Source: Promethearchaeota archaeon
GTDB taxonomy: Archaea; Asgardarchaeota; Lokiarchaeia; Sigyniarchaeales; SOKP01
Assembly (NCBI GenBank): GCA_019057865.1
Contig: JAHLWP010000001.1
Coordinates: 62,001 to 126,000, forward strand
DNA length: 64,000 nt
Direction of reading: 5' to 3'
The translations under genes and the position numbers were made by a program. Numbering within the stretch: position 1 is the stretch's first letter; each line of letters begins with the position of its first letter. Of this stretch, positions 26,360 to 35,478 are shown piece after piece. The notes below the pieces were generated by a model. The model was not told where the DNA came from and did no database searches. It saw only the letters and a program-made list of their open reading frames with translations.

Positions 26360-26845
26360 TTACATATTCCTTTTTAATTTAAAATAATGGGCAAATATCT
26401 CATTATCTTTCCCATATCTTTTTCGAATGGTTGCTTTAAACCGTCCTATATCCAATCTATTTCTCACTTTTTCTCATCAACATCCCGAATCTGGTTGTAT
26501 ATCGATAATGCTATTTGGATATAGATTAAAATCTATATCTTCTCTTAATGGCATAAAATTCCTTGGGTTTCCCTCTTCATCTGGACCATATGGCATTAAT
26601 CCAATATCATCATAAATTTCATTTTGTTTAGGGTTCCACACGAGTTGCAGATAGTTATGGATATAATCCTTAAATATTGGGAAAATCGAATCTTGGGGGT
26701 GTTCAAAAATATATTTATCAACCATGGCTAAAGCTTGTACAAATGTGGCATTATCATCTACCTCAACAGTAAATTCCTTTCCTTTTGATAATCCCGTTAG
26801 TGGTATACTTATCTTAAACGTAATTTTCTTAATTTTTGTTATCAC
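26360..26845 (-). CDS. Predicted beta-grasp (ubiquitin-like) protein, possible double-selenocysteine protein
   Basis: The track stops this gene at 26477. From GTG 26845 (or ATT 26833, nine bases after a GAGGTG motif) the product has strands KKITFKISIPL and KEFTVEVDD, a helix ATFVQALAMVDKYI, later strands, and the end NSIIDIQPDSGC. That order resembles a ubiquitin/MoaD-like beta-grasp. Cys122 is followed by UGA UGA; if both encode Sec the tail is C-U-U-E-K and the frame runs on for 37 basic, protein-like codons to TAA. A SECIS-like hairpin follows directly. The ATG at 26896 in the track is unlikely because the first 17 codons are low-complexity. The gene lies 66 bases downstream of acr3 on the same strand, so it may be arsenic-regulated. 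I do not recognise the family. Confidence 0.5.
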
Positions 26846-26911
26846 CTCTAATTTTATATTAAAATATACAATAAAATAAAGATATAAAAAATTCATGAAT
26901 TAATTCTATTA

Positions 26912-27976
26912 TTATTTGTATTTACTGTTTGTCTCTTGATATCCTTTCCAGAAACCATGTCTACCTAAATATCTCCCTAAATAAACCAAGGATAACATTA
27001 CAGGAATTTCCCAGAATAACCCCATTGTAGTCCCTAAAGCGGCAATCGAACCTACACCATACATCGTTACAGCAACGGCAATCGCAATTTCGAAATGACT
27101 TGAAGACCCTATAAGTACCGTTATAATTGCTTGGCTATATTTCACTTTTAATACTTTAGTAACTATTATATTATACCCCACAACAATTGCAAATCCGACT
27201 AATAGGGGTACCGTAATTAAAAGCAATAAATCGGGGTTATCTATAAGCACTTGACCATTCAAGGAAAATAACACCATTAATGTCATTAATAAGGCAACTA
27301 TGGCTATAGTGGAAACAACCGGTCGGTATTTATTATGGAACCAATCTTCACCTTTGGATTTCACTAACGTTTTTTTACTAATTACGCCAAATAAGAGCGG
27401 AAGTCCGATAAATACTCCTAATGAAATCAATAACATGATTGGATCTAAAGGAATTTTCTTTTCTAAAGTAATATTTGCTATACTTACCAGAAGTGTCATT
27501 ACAGGTATATACAAAATAATTATTGTTATTGTATTTAAGCTGGTTGTAATAACATTTTGTTCTTGGTTTCCTTTTGCTAACCACCCCCATACCAAAACCA
27601 TTGCAGTACAAGGGCTACTACTTAGCAAGATAACTGCAAGTATAAGTTGCTGATTTCCTCCTAAAAATAAAAGTGCCATTCCGAGCCCTACAAATGGCGC
27701 GACAATCCAATTCGAAAAAAGTGTCAGTATGATAGGTTTTGGATTTTTTCCAAGCTTTTTTAACTCTGAGGCTTGAAGATTTAACATTGCCGGATACATC
27801 ATAAGAAATAAACAAACACCAATTGGTATAGAAATTCCGGCAATTTGCCAAGAATCAATTACTTCACTTATGCCTGGGACATACTGAGAGATAAGGATTC
27901 CGATAATAATGCATAACGCTATCCAAACTGGTAGCAATTTATCAAATACTCCAAGTTTTTTTTCTTCGTCACTCAT
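26912..27976 (-). CDS. acr3: Acr3-family arsenite efflux permease
   Basis: A 354-residue membrane protein with about ten TM segments. SSSPCTAMVLVWGWLAKGN in TM4 contains the conserved cysteine of Acr3, and IGSSSHFEIAIAVA plus LGTTMGLFWEIPVMLSLV match the C-terminal Acr3 signature. It exports arsenite (and often antimonite) from the cytosol. Divergent from an ArsR gene across a 150-base region with an AT palindrome. The possible double-Sec gene lies downstream. A full-length, apparently functional protein. Confidence 0.93.
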   Translation of the reverse strand: MSDEEKKLGVFDKLLPVWIALCIIIGILISQYVPGISEVIDSWQIAGISIPIGVCLFLMMYPAMLNLQASELKKLGKNPKPIILTLFSNWIVAPFVGLGMALLFLGGNQQLILAVILLSSSPCTAMVLVWGWLAKGNQEQNVITTSLNTITIIILYIPVMTLLVSIANITLEKKIPLDPIMLLISLGVFIGLPLLFGVISKKTLVKSKGEDWFHNKYRPVVSTIAIVALLMTLMVLFSLNGQVLIDNPDLLLLITVPLLVGFAIVVGYNIIVTKVLKVKYSQAIITVLIGSSSHFEIAIAVAVTMYGVGSIAALGTTMGLFWEIPVMLSLVYLGRYLGRHGFWKGYQETNSKYK

Positions 27977-28026
27977 CGTTTTTCATGATTAATTTTTTCC
28001 GATTTTTATTATAAATTTAAAATGAT

Positions 28027-28042
28027 TATTTAAATTTAAATA
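28027..28042. promoter_or_regulatory. 16-bp AT palindrome between acr3 and arsR
   Basis: TATTTAAATTTAAATA is a perfect 16-bp inverted repeat between the divergent acr3 (start 27976) and arsR (start 28127). It contains TATA-like sequence for both directions and could be an ArsR operator. Because it is all A/T in an AT-rich genome, the evidence is positional only. Confidence 0.35.
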
Positions 28043-28126
28043 CTTCGATTTATTTTGACTAAATTCAATTTAAATACATTTTTATAGATTTGTTCATTAT
28101 AAATATTTAATACGATATGTAAAATT

Positions 28127-28549
28127 TTGAAAGTGATACAAATTAAAAGTGAAAGAAAAGCTGAAATAATTAATAGTCTGAAACTATGTTTTGATCTTCA
28201 AGATCAAGATATAGAACCTTATTTTAATACCTTAAGAGAAATTGGTATTAAATTAAATAAAAATAAAAGTTTAATAGATCTTACGAAATTCTCCAATGTT
28301 TTAGGAAATGAAACCCGTTTTAAAATTGTACAGTTGTTAAATGATAAAGATTATTGTGTATGTGAATTGGAAGCAATAATAGATAAAGCGCAATCCTCAA
28401 TTTCTCATCATTTAAAAATACTTGAACGCATGAAAATAATAAGAGGTATAAAAAGAGGTTATTTTACTCATTATGAATTAATTAAAGAACAATTTCAGAA
28501 ATATGTACAGAATTTTGAGAAATATTTTGAATTATTTAATTTTTCATAA
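28127..28549 (+). CDS. arsR: ArsR-family repressor divergent from acr3
   Basis: A 140-residue winged-helix protein. A roughly 50-residue N-terminal helical extension precedes VLGNETRFKIVQLL, the alpha-3 motif DYCVCELEAII and the recognition helix AQSSISHHLKIL. The C-V-C pair fits arsenite sensing. The start is TTG in the track with no clear ribosome-binding site, so the true N-terminus may be shorter. It is placed to control acr3 and the gene behind it. Confidence 0.88.
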   Translation: MKVIQIKSERKAEIINSLKLCFDLQDQDIEPYFNTLREIGIKLNKNKSLIDLTKFSNVLGNETRFKIVQLLNDKDYCVCELEAIIDKAQSSISHHLKILERMKIIRGIKRGYFTHYELIKEQFQKYVQNFEKYFELFNFS

Positions 28550-28713
28550 CAATTGATATCTAAAAAATACAATATACAAAAAATGAAAAAAGTTATTAGC
28601 ATAGATGAATGAAGAGATTTGGTAAAATAAAATAATAGATTGCACATATAAATAGAATATTTTTATGTAATCTATACTTTTAACCATTTAAAAAACAATT
28701 TTGATATTTTAAT

Positions 28714-29079
28714 ATGCATCTAAAGAATAAAGAAAAAATAGAAAGGTTAATTAAATTTTTTGGAATAGATAGAGATATTAATGAATATCTTGAAGATTTA
28801 GAAAGAAAAAAAGATGAGATCTTATCTAAAAGTAATTTTAATGAAAAAGTTAATTATTTTTATGCACTAGGAAATAGCGTAAGATTTTTAATTTATAACT
28901 TAATAGGAAAAAAAGAAATGTGTGTATGTGAGTTGACAGCAATTTTAAATGTATCTCAATCCACAATATCTCATCATATAAATAAATTAAAACAAGCAGG
29001 ATTAGTTTTTGGTGTTAAGAAAGGAAAATTCACCTATTATGAAATATATAAAAATATAGAGAAAAAATACCTAATTTGA
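28714..29079 (+). CDS. ArsR-family repressor next to the merA remnant
   Basis: A 121-residue ArsR protein with YALGNSVRFLIYNLI, the motif EMCVCELTAIL, and recognition helix SQSTISHHINKLKQAG. It shares a long N-terminal extension with the gene 165 bases upstream (a region of low complexity lies between), so the two look like a tandem duplication. Archaeal mer operons use ArsR-type regulators, so it may once have controlled the adjacent merA, which is now broken. Convergent with the merA remnant. Confidence 0.85.
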   Translation: MHLKNKEKIERLIKFFGIDRDINEYLEDLERKKDEILSKSNFNEKVNYFYALGNSVRFLIYNLIGKKEMCVCELTAILNVSQSTISHHINKLKQAGLVFGVKKGKFTYYEIYKNIEKKYLI

Positions 29080-29166
29080 GAACTAATTTTAGAAAGAAAT
29101 CTAAAACTTTTTTTGGAGAAAAACAAAATTATGATCAAATTTTTCTTTAATTTTAATAGAAATTTC

Positions 29167-30010
29167 TCATTCAATACAACAGCTTATAACAGATATATCT
29201 CGTTTAAAGGATTGAGCTGTAAGTTTAATCGCTTCTGACAATGTAGGAAAAACATGTATTGTGTTAATAACATCATCAAGTGTCATATGATTTTTAATAA
29301 TCATAACACCTTCATGAATTAGATCAGCCGCATTACGAGATAAAATATGAATACCTAATATTTTTTCAGTTTTCCTATTAATAACAATTTTTAATACTCC
29401 TCTATCATCATTAATGATTTTTGCTTTAGGGACAAAACTAATTGGATAGTATTGCATCTGCAAACAAATCCCTTTTGATTTACTGTAAGTTCAGTTAAAC
29501 CTATACTCCCAACTTGAGGGTCGGTAAAAATCGCGTGGGGAACCACTTTGTAATCCATTCTAATCTTTTCATTTGATAAAGTATTATTTGCAGCAATCAT
29601 ACCTTCTCTAGCAGCAATGGTTTCTAACATTGGTTCGCCTATTACATCCCCAGCAGTCCATATATTATCCATAACATTCATAAATTCGTCGACAATGATT
29701 TCTCCTTTCTTTCCTAAAGTTATTCCAATCCAAGATTTTTAGTATTTGCTCTCCTTCCCGTTGCAATTAAGAGTTGTTCTGCTTTAAAAGATAATTCATT
29801 ATTATTAAAAATTACATTTAATTTTATTTCAGAACCTTCTTTTTCAATTTTATTTATTTTAGCATTGGTGTATATTTCGAACCTCTCATCTTGCAGATAT
29901 TCTTTCAGATAATGAGATATTTCAGGTTCTTCATTTGGTACTATGTTATCTAATATTTCAAAAAGATATACCTTTGTACCAAATCGAGAAAACAATTGAG
30001 TAAAGATATT
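29167..30010 (-). pseudogene. merA: Decayed 5'-truncated mercuric reductase (merA) fragment
   Basis: Three track ORFs (29167-29463, 29391-29681, 29720-29995) join into the C-terminal half of a MerA-type flavoprotein. The order is LFSRFGTKVYLFE (NADPH domain), LLIATGRRANTKNLGLE, a single-base deletion near 29727, GEIIVDEFMNVMDNIWTAGDVIGEP, HAIFTDPQVGSIGLTE, a second frameshift near 29460, then the dimerisation domain ending S-V-I-S-C-C-I-E. The terminal Cys-Cys pair is the mercury-binding hallmark of MerA as opposed to dihydrolipoamide dehydrogenase. The FAD-binding N-terminal half is missing, and the remnant begins directly after the hisS stop, so a deletion probably joined the two. Two frameshifts plus truncation make it non-functional unless the assembly is wrong. 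Confidence 0.82.
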
Positions 30011-30015
30011 CCTTT

Positions 30016-31365
30016 TTATTCTCCAAATTGTTCTATAATATTATAAATTTCTTCAATAAGATAAGTTAATTTAATAGTTTTTTGATCTTCAGTCTTCATA
30101 TTTCTAATTGTAACTTCATTTTTTTCCACTTCTTGAGGTCCCACGATTAATGTGATCAATACTCCAAGCTCGTTTGCTCTGCTTAATTGATTTTTTAAAT
30201 TTTTGAATCTGTAATCAATTAGACATGGAATTTCCTCATTACGCACAACTTCAGCTATTTTAAAGGAGTATATGAATACTTCTTCATTAATAGATGCAAT
30301 ATAAATTGTATCAGTATAATCTTTCTCTCTAACTTCTTCTGGAATTAAGTTATATGTTTTCAAGAATAAAGATAACATTAAAATACCCATCCCAAATCCA
30401 GTACCAGTTATTTTTTCATCTGAAAATAGTGATAATAAATCATCATATCGACCTCCTCCGAAAATACTTCTTATATTTTCCTTTCCTGTATCGAATACTT
30501 CATAGATAATTCCTGTATAGTAATCTAAACCTCTCACAGTACCAGAAGAAAAAGTACAATAATCTGAAATTTCTACTTCAGATAGTAATCTTTCAAAATC
30601 AATTAGTTCAAGATAACCTATAGAGTCATAAAATTCTTTAGGTATATTATCAAATTTCTCTAATAATTCGTTTACACTTTTCGAATCTTTTATTTTGAAT
30701 ATACCTTGTATAATCACTTCGTTCTTAAATGTATCAATTACATATTTCTCAAACTCATTCTCTTCCATTTTGTCTGATTTATCTAATACCTTGTAAACAA
30801 TTGGTATTTTATCTTCACTTATTTTAAGTATAAATTTAGAAAGTGAATCCATGAATCGTCGACTATTATAATAAATTTGAAATTGCTCTGATGTGGCTCC
30901 AAATTCAGTAAATATATCTACAATTATATTAAATATTTCAAGATCAGCGTAAAGGCTCTTTTCGCCAAGAATATCGAAATTGGGTTGTTTAAAGGACCTT
31001 TTCCTGCCTTTTTGAGGTCTTTCATAACGATAACAAGTTGGAACTGAAAACCATCTTATTGGTTTTTTTAGCTCTTGACTTTTTTTCGCTACCATTCGTG
31101 CCAAGGATGGTGTAAGCTCTGGAATCAGTATTAGTCTCTCTCCTTTTTTCTTTTCAACAATAAAAGATTGTTCGTTAACTAGTTCATCAGAAGATTTAGC
31201 AGCAAAAATTTCAATCGGTTCTAATAGTGGAGTTTCAAATTCTTCATAGCAATATCTCTCGGCCACATCTCTTATTGTTTCAATTATCCAATTAACTTCA
31301 CGTAAGTCAGACGGATAATAGTCTTCCATTCCACGAATTGGCTGTGTACTGAACTTTTTGGACAT
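30016..31365 (-). CDS. hisS: Histidyl-tRNA synthetase
   Basis: A 449-residue class II aminoacyl-tRNA synthetase. Motif 1 region RGMEDYYPSD, motif 2 with SVPTCYRYERPQKGRKRSF, the histidine-specific SGTVRGLDYYTGIIYEV and the motif 3 FGGGRYDDL-TGFGMGI are all present, followed by the C-terminal anticodon-binding domain (LITLIVGPQEVEKNEVTIRN). The stop codon is only a few bases from the merA remnant. An essential, apparently intact gene. Confidence 0.95.
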   Translation of the reverse strand: MSKKFSTQPIRGMEDYYPSDLREVNWIIETIRDVAERYCYEEFETPLLEPIEIFAAKSSDELVNEQSFIVEKKKGERLILIPELTPSLARMVAKKSQELKKPIRWFSVPTCYRYERPQKGRKRSFKQPNFDILGEKSLYADLEIFNIIVDIFTEFGATSEQFQIYYNSRRFMDSLSKFILKISEDKIPIVYKVLDKSDKMEENEFEKYVIDTFKNEVIIQGIFKIKDSKSVNELLEKFDNIPKEFYDSIGYLELIDFERLLSEVEISDYCTFSSGTVRGLDYYTGIIYEVFDTGKENIRSIFGGGRYDDLLSLFSDEKITGTGFGMGILMLSLFLKTYNLIPEEVREKDYTDTIYIASINEEVFIYSFKIAEVVRNEEIPCLIDYRFKNLKNQLSRANELGVLITLIVGPQEVEKNEVTIRNMKTEDQKTIKLTYLIEEIYNIIEQFGE

Positions 31366-31542
31366 CCAATCACTTAAACTAAGATTGTTTAGAATTAAAT
31401 TTAAAAAAGAACCTTCTCAAATATTTTTTTCGATTTATCAGTAATATTTTTCTTATTTTTTATATGTAATTTACTAAGCTTTTAATTATTATAAATAAAA
31501 TTTTTAAATAAATGAATAAATTACTGTTTAGGAGATATTATA

Positions 31543-32190
31543 ATGTCCCAAGAGGAAACCTATACAGAAATATGCTATGCTATTGTTAATTTAGATGAGG
31601 AAAAAGCTATAAATCTAGCCAAAAAGGCAGTTAATGAAGAGATAGATTTACTTAAAGTCATTGAGAATGGATATGCAGCTGGGATTCGACGAGTAGGAGA
31701 GTTATGGGAAGAAGGAGAATTTTTCTTACCAGAATTAATGAAGGGAGCACAGATTATGCAAAATTGCATGGACATCATTATTCCCCATCTCCAGAAGGGT
31801 TCAGAAAGAGTAAATCTTGGAACTGTGGTAATCGCAACGATTGAAGGTGATATCCATTCAATTGGGAAAACTATTGTTGCTACAATGTTAAGAGCTTATG
31901 GTTTTGAAGTTTTTGATTTAGGGGCAGATGTTTCAGCTGAAAAAATTATTGATATTGCGATTGAAAAGAATGCAGATATTATTGGTGTTTCAGCGCTCTT
32001 AACAACAACGATGATTGGTCAGAAAAAAATTATTGATCTTTTAAAGGAAAAAAATTTAACAGATAAGTTCAAGGTAATTTTTGGTGGCGCTCCAGTAACA
32101 ACTACATGGGTAGAAGAATGTAACGCTGACGGATTTGCTGACAATGCTATTGAAGCTGTCAAATTAGTTAAATCTCTTTTAAATAAATAA
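31543..32190 (+). CDS. Corrinoid methyl-carrier protein (MtbC/MttC-like)
   Basis: A 215-residue cobalamin protein. A helical cap (residues about 1-90) is followed by a B12-binding Rossmann domain with the lower-ligand motif D-x-H-x-x-G (EGDIHSIGKTIV) and the later GVSALLTTTM and IFGGAPVTTTW segments. It carries a methyl group on cob(I)alamin between a substrate methyltransferase and an acceptor methyltransferase. First gene of a three-gene unit with a homocysteine-methyltransferase-like and an MttB-like protein. ATG start with GGAGAT upstream. Confidence 0.92.
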   Translation: MSQEETYTEICYAIVNLDEEKAINLAKKAVNEEIDLLKVIENGYAAGIRRVGELWEEGEFFLPELMKGAQIMQNCMDIIIPHLQKGSERVNLGTVVIATIEGDIHSIGKTIVATMLRAYGFEVFDLGADVSAEKIIDIAIEKNADIIGVSALLTTTMIGQKKIIDLLKEKNLTDKFKVIFGGAPVTTTWVEECNADGFADNAIEAVKLVKSLLNK

Positions 32191-32220
32191 AAATTGAAGT
32201 TTTTAGAGAGTTAGATAAAA

Positions 32221-33099
32221 TTGTTATTTAATGAATGGTTAAAAGACAATTCTAAAATTATTCTATTTAATGGTGCTATGGGTACTGAATTAATTAAAAG
32301 AGGACTAACGCCTGGAAAAATCCCAGATTTAATGAACATCGAAAATCCTGATATGATTAATGATGTTCATAGATCCTATTATAAGGCAGGCTCTGATATG
32401 TGCCAAACGAATACTTTTGGTTCAACACCAATGAATTTGAAGCGATATAATCTAGAAGAGCGAATTGAAGAAATCGTTAAAAATGCATTAGAAAATATAA
32501 AAAAAGCATGCCCTGAAGGTCATTTAATTGTTGCAGATATTGGTCCTACTGGTGAATTTAGACCACCTGTAGGAAGTGCTACTCCTGAACAGTGGTATTC
32601 TAGTTTTTCTACTCAAGCAAAATTGTTAGAGAAAGGAGTTGATCTTTGGCATATTGAAACAATTTCCGATATTGAAGAGATGATAACAGCGATTGAAGCA
32701 ATTAGAGGTGTATCTCAAAAACCAATAATCGCTTCAATGACATATACAAAGACAAAAAGAGGATTTTTTACAATAATGGGTGATTCTTTGGAAAAATGCA
32801 TTCAATTATTAGAAAATGAAAAAATAGATGTGATTGGAGCGAATTGCACCAATGGTTCTAAAGAAATGGTTGAATTATTTAAAATTGCTGTTAATCTAAC
32901 TAATAAGCCGTTTTCAGTAAAACCTAATGCTGGACAACCAAGAATAAAGGGGGCAAGAACATACTATGAACAACTAATTGAGGATTTTGCCAAAGATATT
33001 TATGAAATGATACAGAACGGTGCTAAAATAGTAGGAGGATGTTGTGGGACATCTCCTCAAACAATTAAAGAACTTCGAAAAATTATTGATTCAATTTGA
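32221..33099 (+). CDS. Homocysteine S-methyltransferase-family protein (MetH/BHMT-like)
   Basis: A 292-residue zinc methyltransferase domain like the N-terminus of MetH. It has FNGAMGTELIKRGL, QTNTFGSTPMNL, the first zinc cysteine in GANCTNGS, and the Cys-Cys pair of GGCCGTSPQT. TTG start at 32221. With the corrinoid protein upstream and MttB-like gene downstream, it probably moves methyl groups between cobalamin and a thiol such as homocysteine, or acts as the second methyltransferase of the pathway. The acceptor is not determined by sequence. Confidence 0.88.
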   Translation: MLFNEWLKDNSKIILFNGAMGTELIKRGLTPGKIPDLMNIENPDMINDVHRSYYKAGSDMCQTNTFGSTPMNLKRYNLEERIEEIVKNALENIKKACPEGHLIVADIGPTGEFRPPVGSATPEQWYSSFSTQAKLLEKGVDLWHIETISDIEEMITAIEAIRGVSQKPIIASMTYTKTKRGFFTIMGDSLEKCIQLLENEKIDVIGANCTNGSKEMVELFKIAVNLTNKPFSVKPNAGQPRIKGARTYYEQLIEDFAKDIYEMIQNGAKIVGGCCGTSPQTIKELRKIIDSI

Positions 33100-33128
33100 A
33101 ATTAACCTGAGGAGGAGAAAATTTTATA

Positions 33129-34556
33129 ATGCCGATTATTAGACCAAAAATTAATCTATTAGATAATGAACATAAGAAATCAATTTTTACTGAAGCTAAA
33201 TTGATATTAGAGACTCAAGGTGTATTCCTTGAAAATCGAGAGGCAAAGGAGTTATTTAACCAGCATGAAATTGATTTTAAAGGTTCACGCTATTTTATTC
33301 CGCATGATTTAGTAGATAAATGTTTAGCCTCTGTACCTAGAGAAATAAGTTTATACGATAGAGAAGGGAATGAGCATATTCAATTAAAGAATGATCAAGT
33401 TCATTTTGATCCAGGTTCTGCTGCGATATTTATTCTTGATGAGAATACTGGAAAAATTAGAGAAGCCTTGTCGAGAGATTTTGTTCGCTTTTCAAAAGTG
33501 GTTGAGCATTTAAAATTTATTGAAGCTCAAAGTACGGCTTTAATTTATAAAGATGTTCCTAATGTAGCTCAGGACTGGCATCGATTATATATAGCTTTAT
33601 CTAATTGTTATAAACCGGTAGTAACCGGAACATTTCGTAAAGAAAGCTTTTCAATCATGCGGGAAATACTATTAGCCTGCAGACTATCTGAAGATGATTT
33701 AGCAAAAAAACCACTAGCTATCTTTGATGCATGCCCAAGTCCTCCTTTGAAGTGGTCTGATCTTACAACTCAATCTTTAATTGATGCAGCTAAAAGTATG
33801 ATACCATCTGAGTTTGTCTCGATGCCCTTAGCAGGTGCGAGCGCACCCATAACATTAATAGGATCCATCACACAACATTGTGCGGAATGTCTTGCTGGTG
33901 TTGTAATTGCTCAATTAACAAAGTATGGTGCACCCTTAGTATGGGGAGGTTCTCCGGCTGTATTTGATATGAAACAAGGAACAACTCCAATGGGTGCAAT
34001 CGAGACGATGATGATAAACATTGGAGATATTGAAATGGGAAAATTCTTGAATATGCCTACTCATGCATATATGGGTTTAAGTGATTCAAAAGTTCCTGAT
34101 AGCCAAGCAGGTTTTGAAGCAGGAATGGGAGCCCTTTTAGCAGCACTTGCTGGAAATAATATGGTTTCTGGTCCTGGGATGTTAGATTTTGAATCTACGC
34201 AAAGTATAGAAAAATTAATAATTGACAATGAAATTGTAGGAATGGTAAAACGTTTTATCCAAGGTATAGAGGATTATGGTTCTCCTTTTGCAGCCGAAAT
34301 TATAAAAGATTATGAAGAAACACAAGAATTATTATCTCATCCAACGACTTTAAAATATTTTAGAAAAGAACTCTTCTTACCAAGTCCTATTATAGATAGA
34401 ACAACTCGTGATACGTGGAAAGCATTAGGATCTAAATCTGCAAGAAAAAGAGCAAGAGAAGAAGCAGCTAAATTAGTAAAGAAAACACCAATAAAACCTA
34501 TTGATGATTCTCTTATTAAAGATTTAGATAAAATAGTAAAGAATGCATTAAAATAA
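33129..34556 (+). CDS. MttB-superfamily methyltransferase without pyrrolysine
   Basis: A 475-residue member of the trimethylamine methyltransferase superfamily: FLENREAKELF, YFIPHDLVDKCL, SAAIFILDENTGKIREA, GSITQHCAECLAGVVIAQL, VWGGSPAVFDMKQGTTPMGAIE, and DSKVPDSQAGFEAGMGAL. The frame is uninterrupted and there is no in-frame UAG, so it is of the pyrrolysine-free kind (glycine-betaine methyltransferase-like). Its substrate may be a quaternary amine rather than trimethylamine. It is third in the operon after its likely corrinoid partner, with a GAGGAGGA motif before the ATG. Confidence 0.9.
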   Translation: MPIIRPKINLLDNEHKKSIFTEAKLILETQGVFLENREAKELFNQHEIDFKGSRYFIPHDLVDKCLASVPREISLYDREGNEHIQLKNDQVHFDPGSAAIFILDENTGKIREALSRDFVRFSKVVEHLKFIEAQSTALIYKDVPNVAQDWHRLYIALSNCYKPVVTGTFRKESFSIMREILLACRLSEDDLAKKPLAIFDACPSPPLKWSDLTTQSLIDAAKSMIPSEFVSMPLAGASAPITLIGSITQHCAECLAGVVIAQLTKYGAPLVWGGSPAVFDMKQGTTPMGAIETMMINIGDIEMGKFLNMPTHAYMGLSDSKVPDSQAGFEAGMGALLAALAGNNMVSGPGMLDFESTQSIEKLIIDNEIVGMVKRFIQGIEDYGSPFAAEIIKDYEETQELLSHPTTLKYFRKELFLPSPIIDRTTRDTWKALGSKSARKRAREEAAKLVKKTPIKPIDDSLIKDLDKIVKNALK

Positions 34557-34566
34557 CCTAATCTCG

Positions 34567-34598
34567 CTCATTTTTTACCGGAAACTTTAAAAGATGAG
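34567..34598. terminator. Hairpin between convergent genes
   Basis: CTCAT-T-TTTTA and TAAAA-G-ATGAG form an 11-bp stem (one T-G pair on one strand) around a 10-base loop, between the convergent mttB-like and SAM methyltransferase genes. The T run within the 5' arm could end transcription on the plus strand. It may act as a shared terminator. Confidence 0.5.
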
Positions 34599-34600
34599 TG

Positions 34601-35320
34601 TTATTTAGAAATTCGAGCTAAATAATTTCCATTTTCTCCTTTATAGAGTATTTCACAGGACCAACCTGTATCCTGAGCACAATCTTTAAGAGTCTGAGGA
34701 TCAATATGTAGAAGTCTGAATTTTTCTCCTAAAACTCCTTTATATTCCATTTGAAGTCCAATTTCACCAAAATAACGCCCTAATTGACGGTTTCTCTCAT
34801 GATAAGCTAGGTGATCAGGATTAGTGGTCATTCGGACATCTAATGAATCTAATAAGACATGACCATCAGGATTTAGCAAAATCTTACAATAATTTAAAAA
34901 ATTTTTTAAACCTGATGGATCCTCAACAAACCCAATAGCTCGTCCCATTAGAAGGATGGTATCAAAAAATTTTTCATCCAGATCATAAACTGAGGTGCAT
35001 TTAACATTTTTGACCCCTCTCTTTTTCATAATTTCACAGGCATGAGGGGATATATCAATTGCTAATACTTTCAATCCTAAAGTTTGGAGTTCAAGGCTAT
35101 CTGGTCCTACTCCTGCACCTATATCTAATACTTTACCATTACATAACTCTAATGCATGGTGTTCAAGGGGGGAGAACTCTTTTCCGTTTCTAAAACAATG
35201 AGATACAAAATAATCATGTTTTAATCCATCATCTCGGTGGAATATTATTTTTGCATCTATTTTTCCTTCAAAATAATCTTTTAAAGCTAAACCAAAAGGT
35301 TCCATTGATTTGTTAGACAT
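34601..35320 (-). CDS. Class I SAM-dependent methyltransferase
   Basis: A 239-residue Rossmann methyltransferase. Motif I is KVLDIGAGVGPDSLEL, motif II VLAIDIS, then FDTILLMGRAIGFVED and HVLLDSLDVR. The start MEPFGLALKDYFEGK with FHRDDG is typical of small stand-alone archaeal methyltransferases whose substrate is undefined. Convergent with the corrinoid operon; no operon partner. Confidence 0.85.
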   Translation of the reverse strand: MSNKSMEPFGLALKDYFEGKIDAKIIFHRDDGLKHDYFVSHCFRNGKEFSPLEHHALELCNGKVLDIGAGVGPDSLELQTLGLKVLAIDISPHACEIMKKRGVKNVKCTSVYDLDEKFFDTILLMGRAIGFVEDPSGLKNFLNYCKILLNPDGHVLLDSLDVRMTTNPDHLAYHERNRQLGRYFGEIGLQMEYKGVLGEKFRLLHIDPQTLKDCAQDTGWSCEILYKGENGNYLARISK

Positions 35321-35478
35321 AATATCATTTTTACCTCTAATAAATTAAAACATTCTAATTGCTATAATTTATTTTTTTTATCGGGAAAATTTTAGAAACA
35401 CTTAAAATAATTTAAATTGAAATTTATAACTATTAATATATTAGTTTATATAAATTAATTAATCGGTAAAATGAAAAA

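Noticed and set aside
26477-26479. Tandem UGA-UGA as a plain double stop
   Set aside because: Not excluded, but the open tail and the SECIS-like hairpin directly after it argue for recoding, so it is reported as a finding.
29167-29995. Dihydrolipoamide dehydrogenase to serve the GcvH-like domain
   Set aside because: The terminal S-C-C and order of motifs fit MerA, and the gene is truncated and frameshifted.
33129-34556. Pyrrolysine in the MttB-like protein
   Set aside because: The frame contains no in-frame UAG and has full length, so it is a pyrrolysine-free member.
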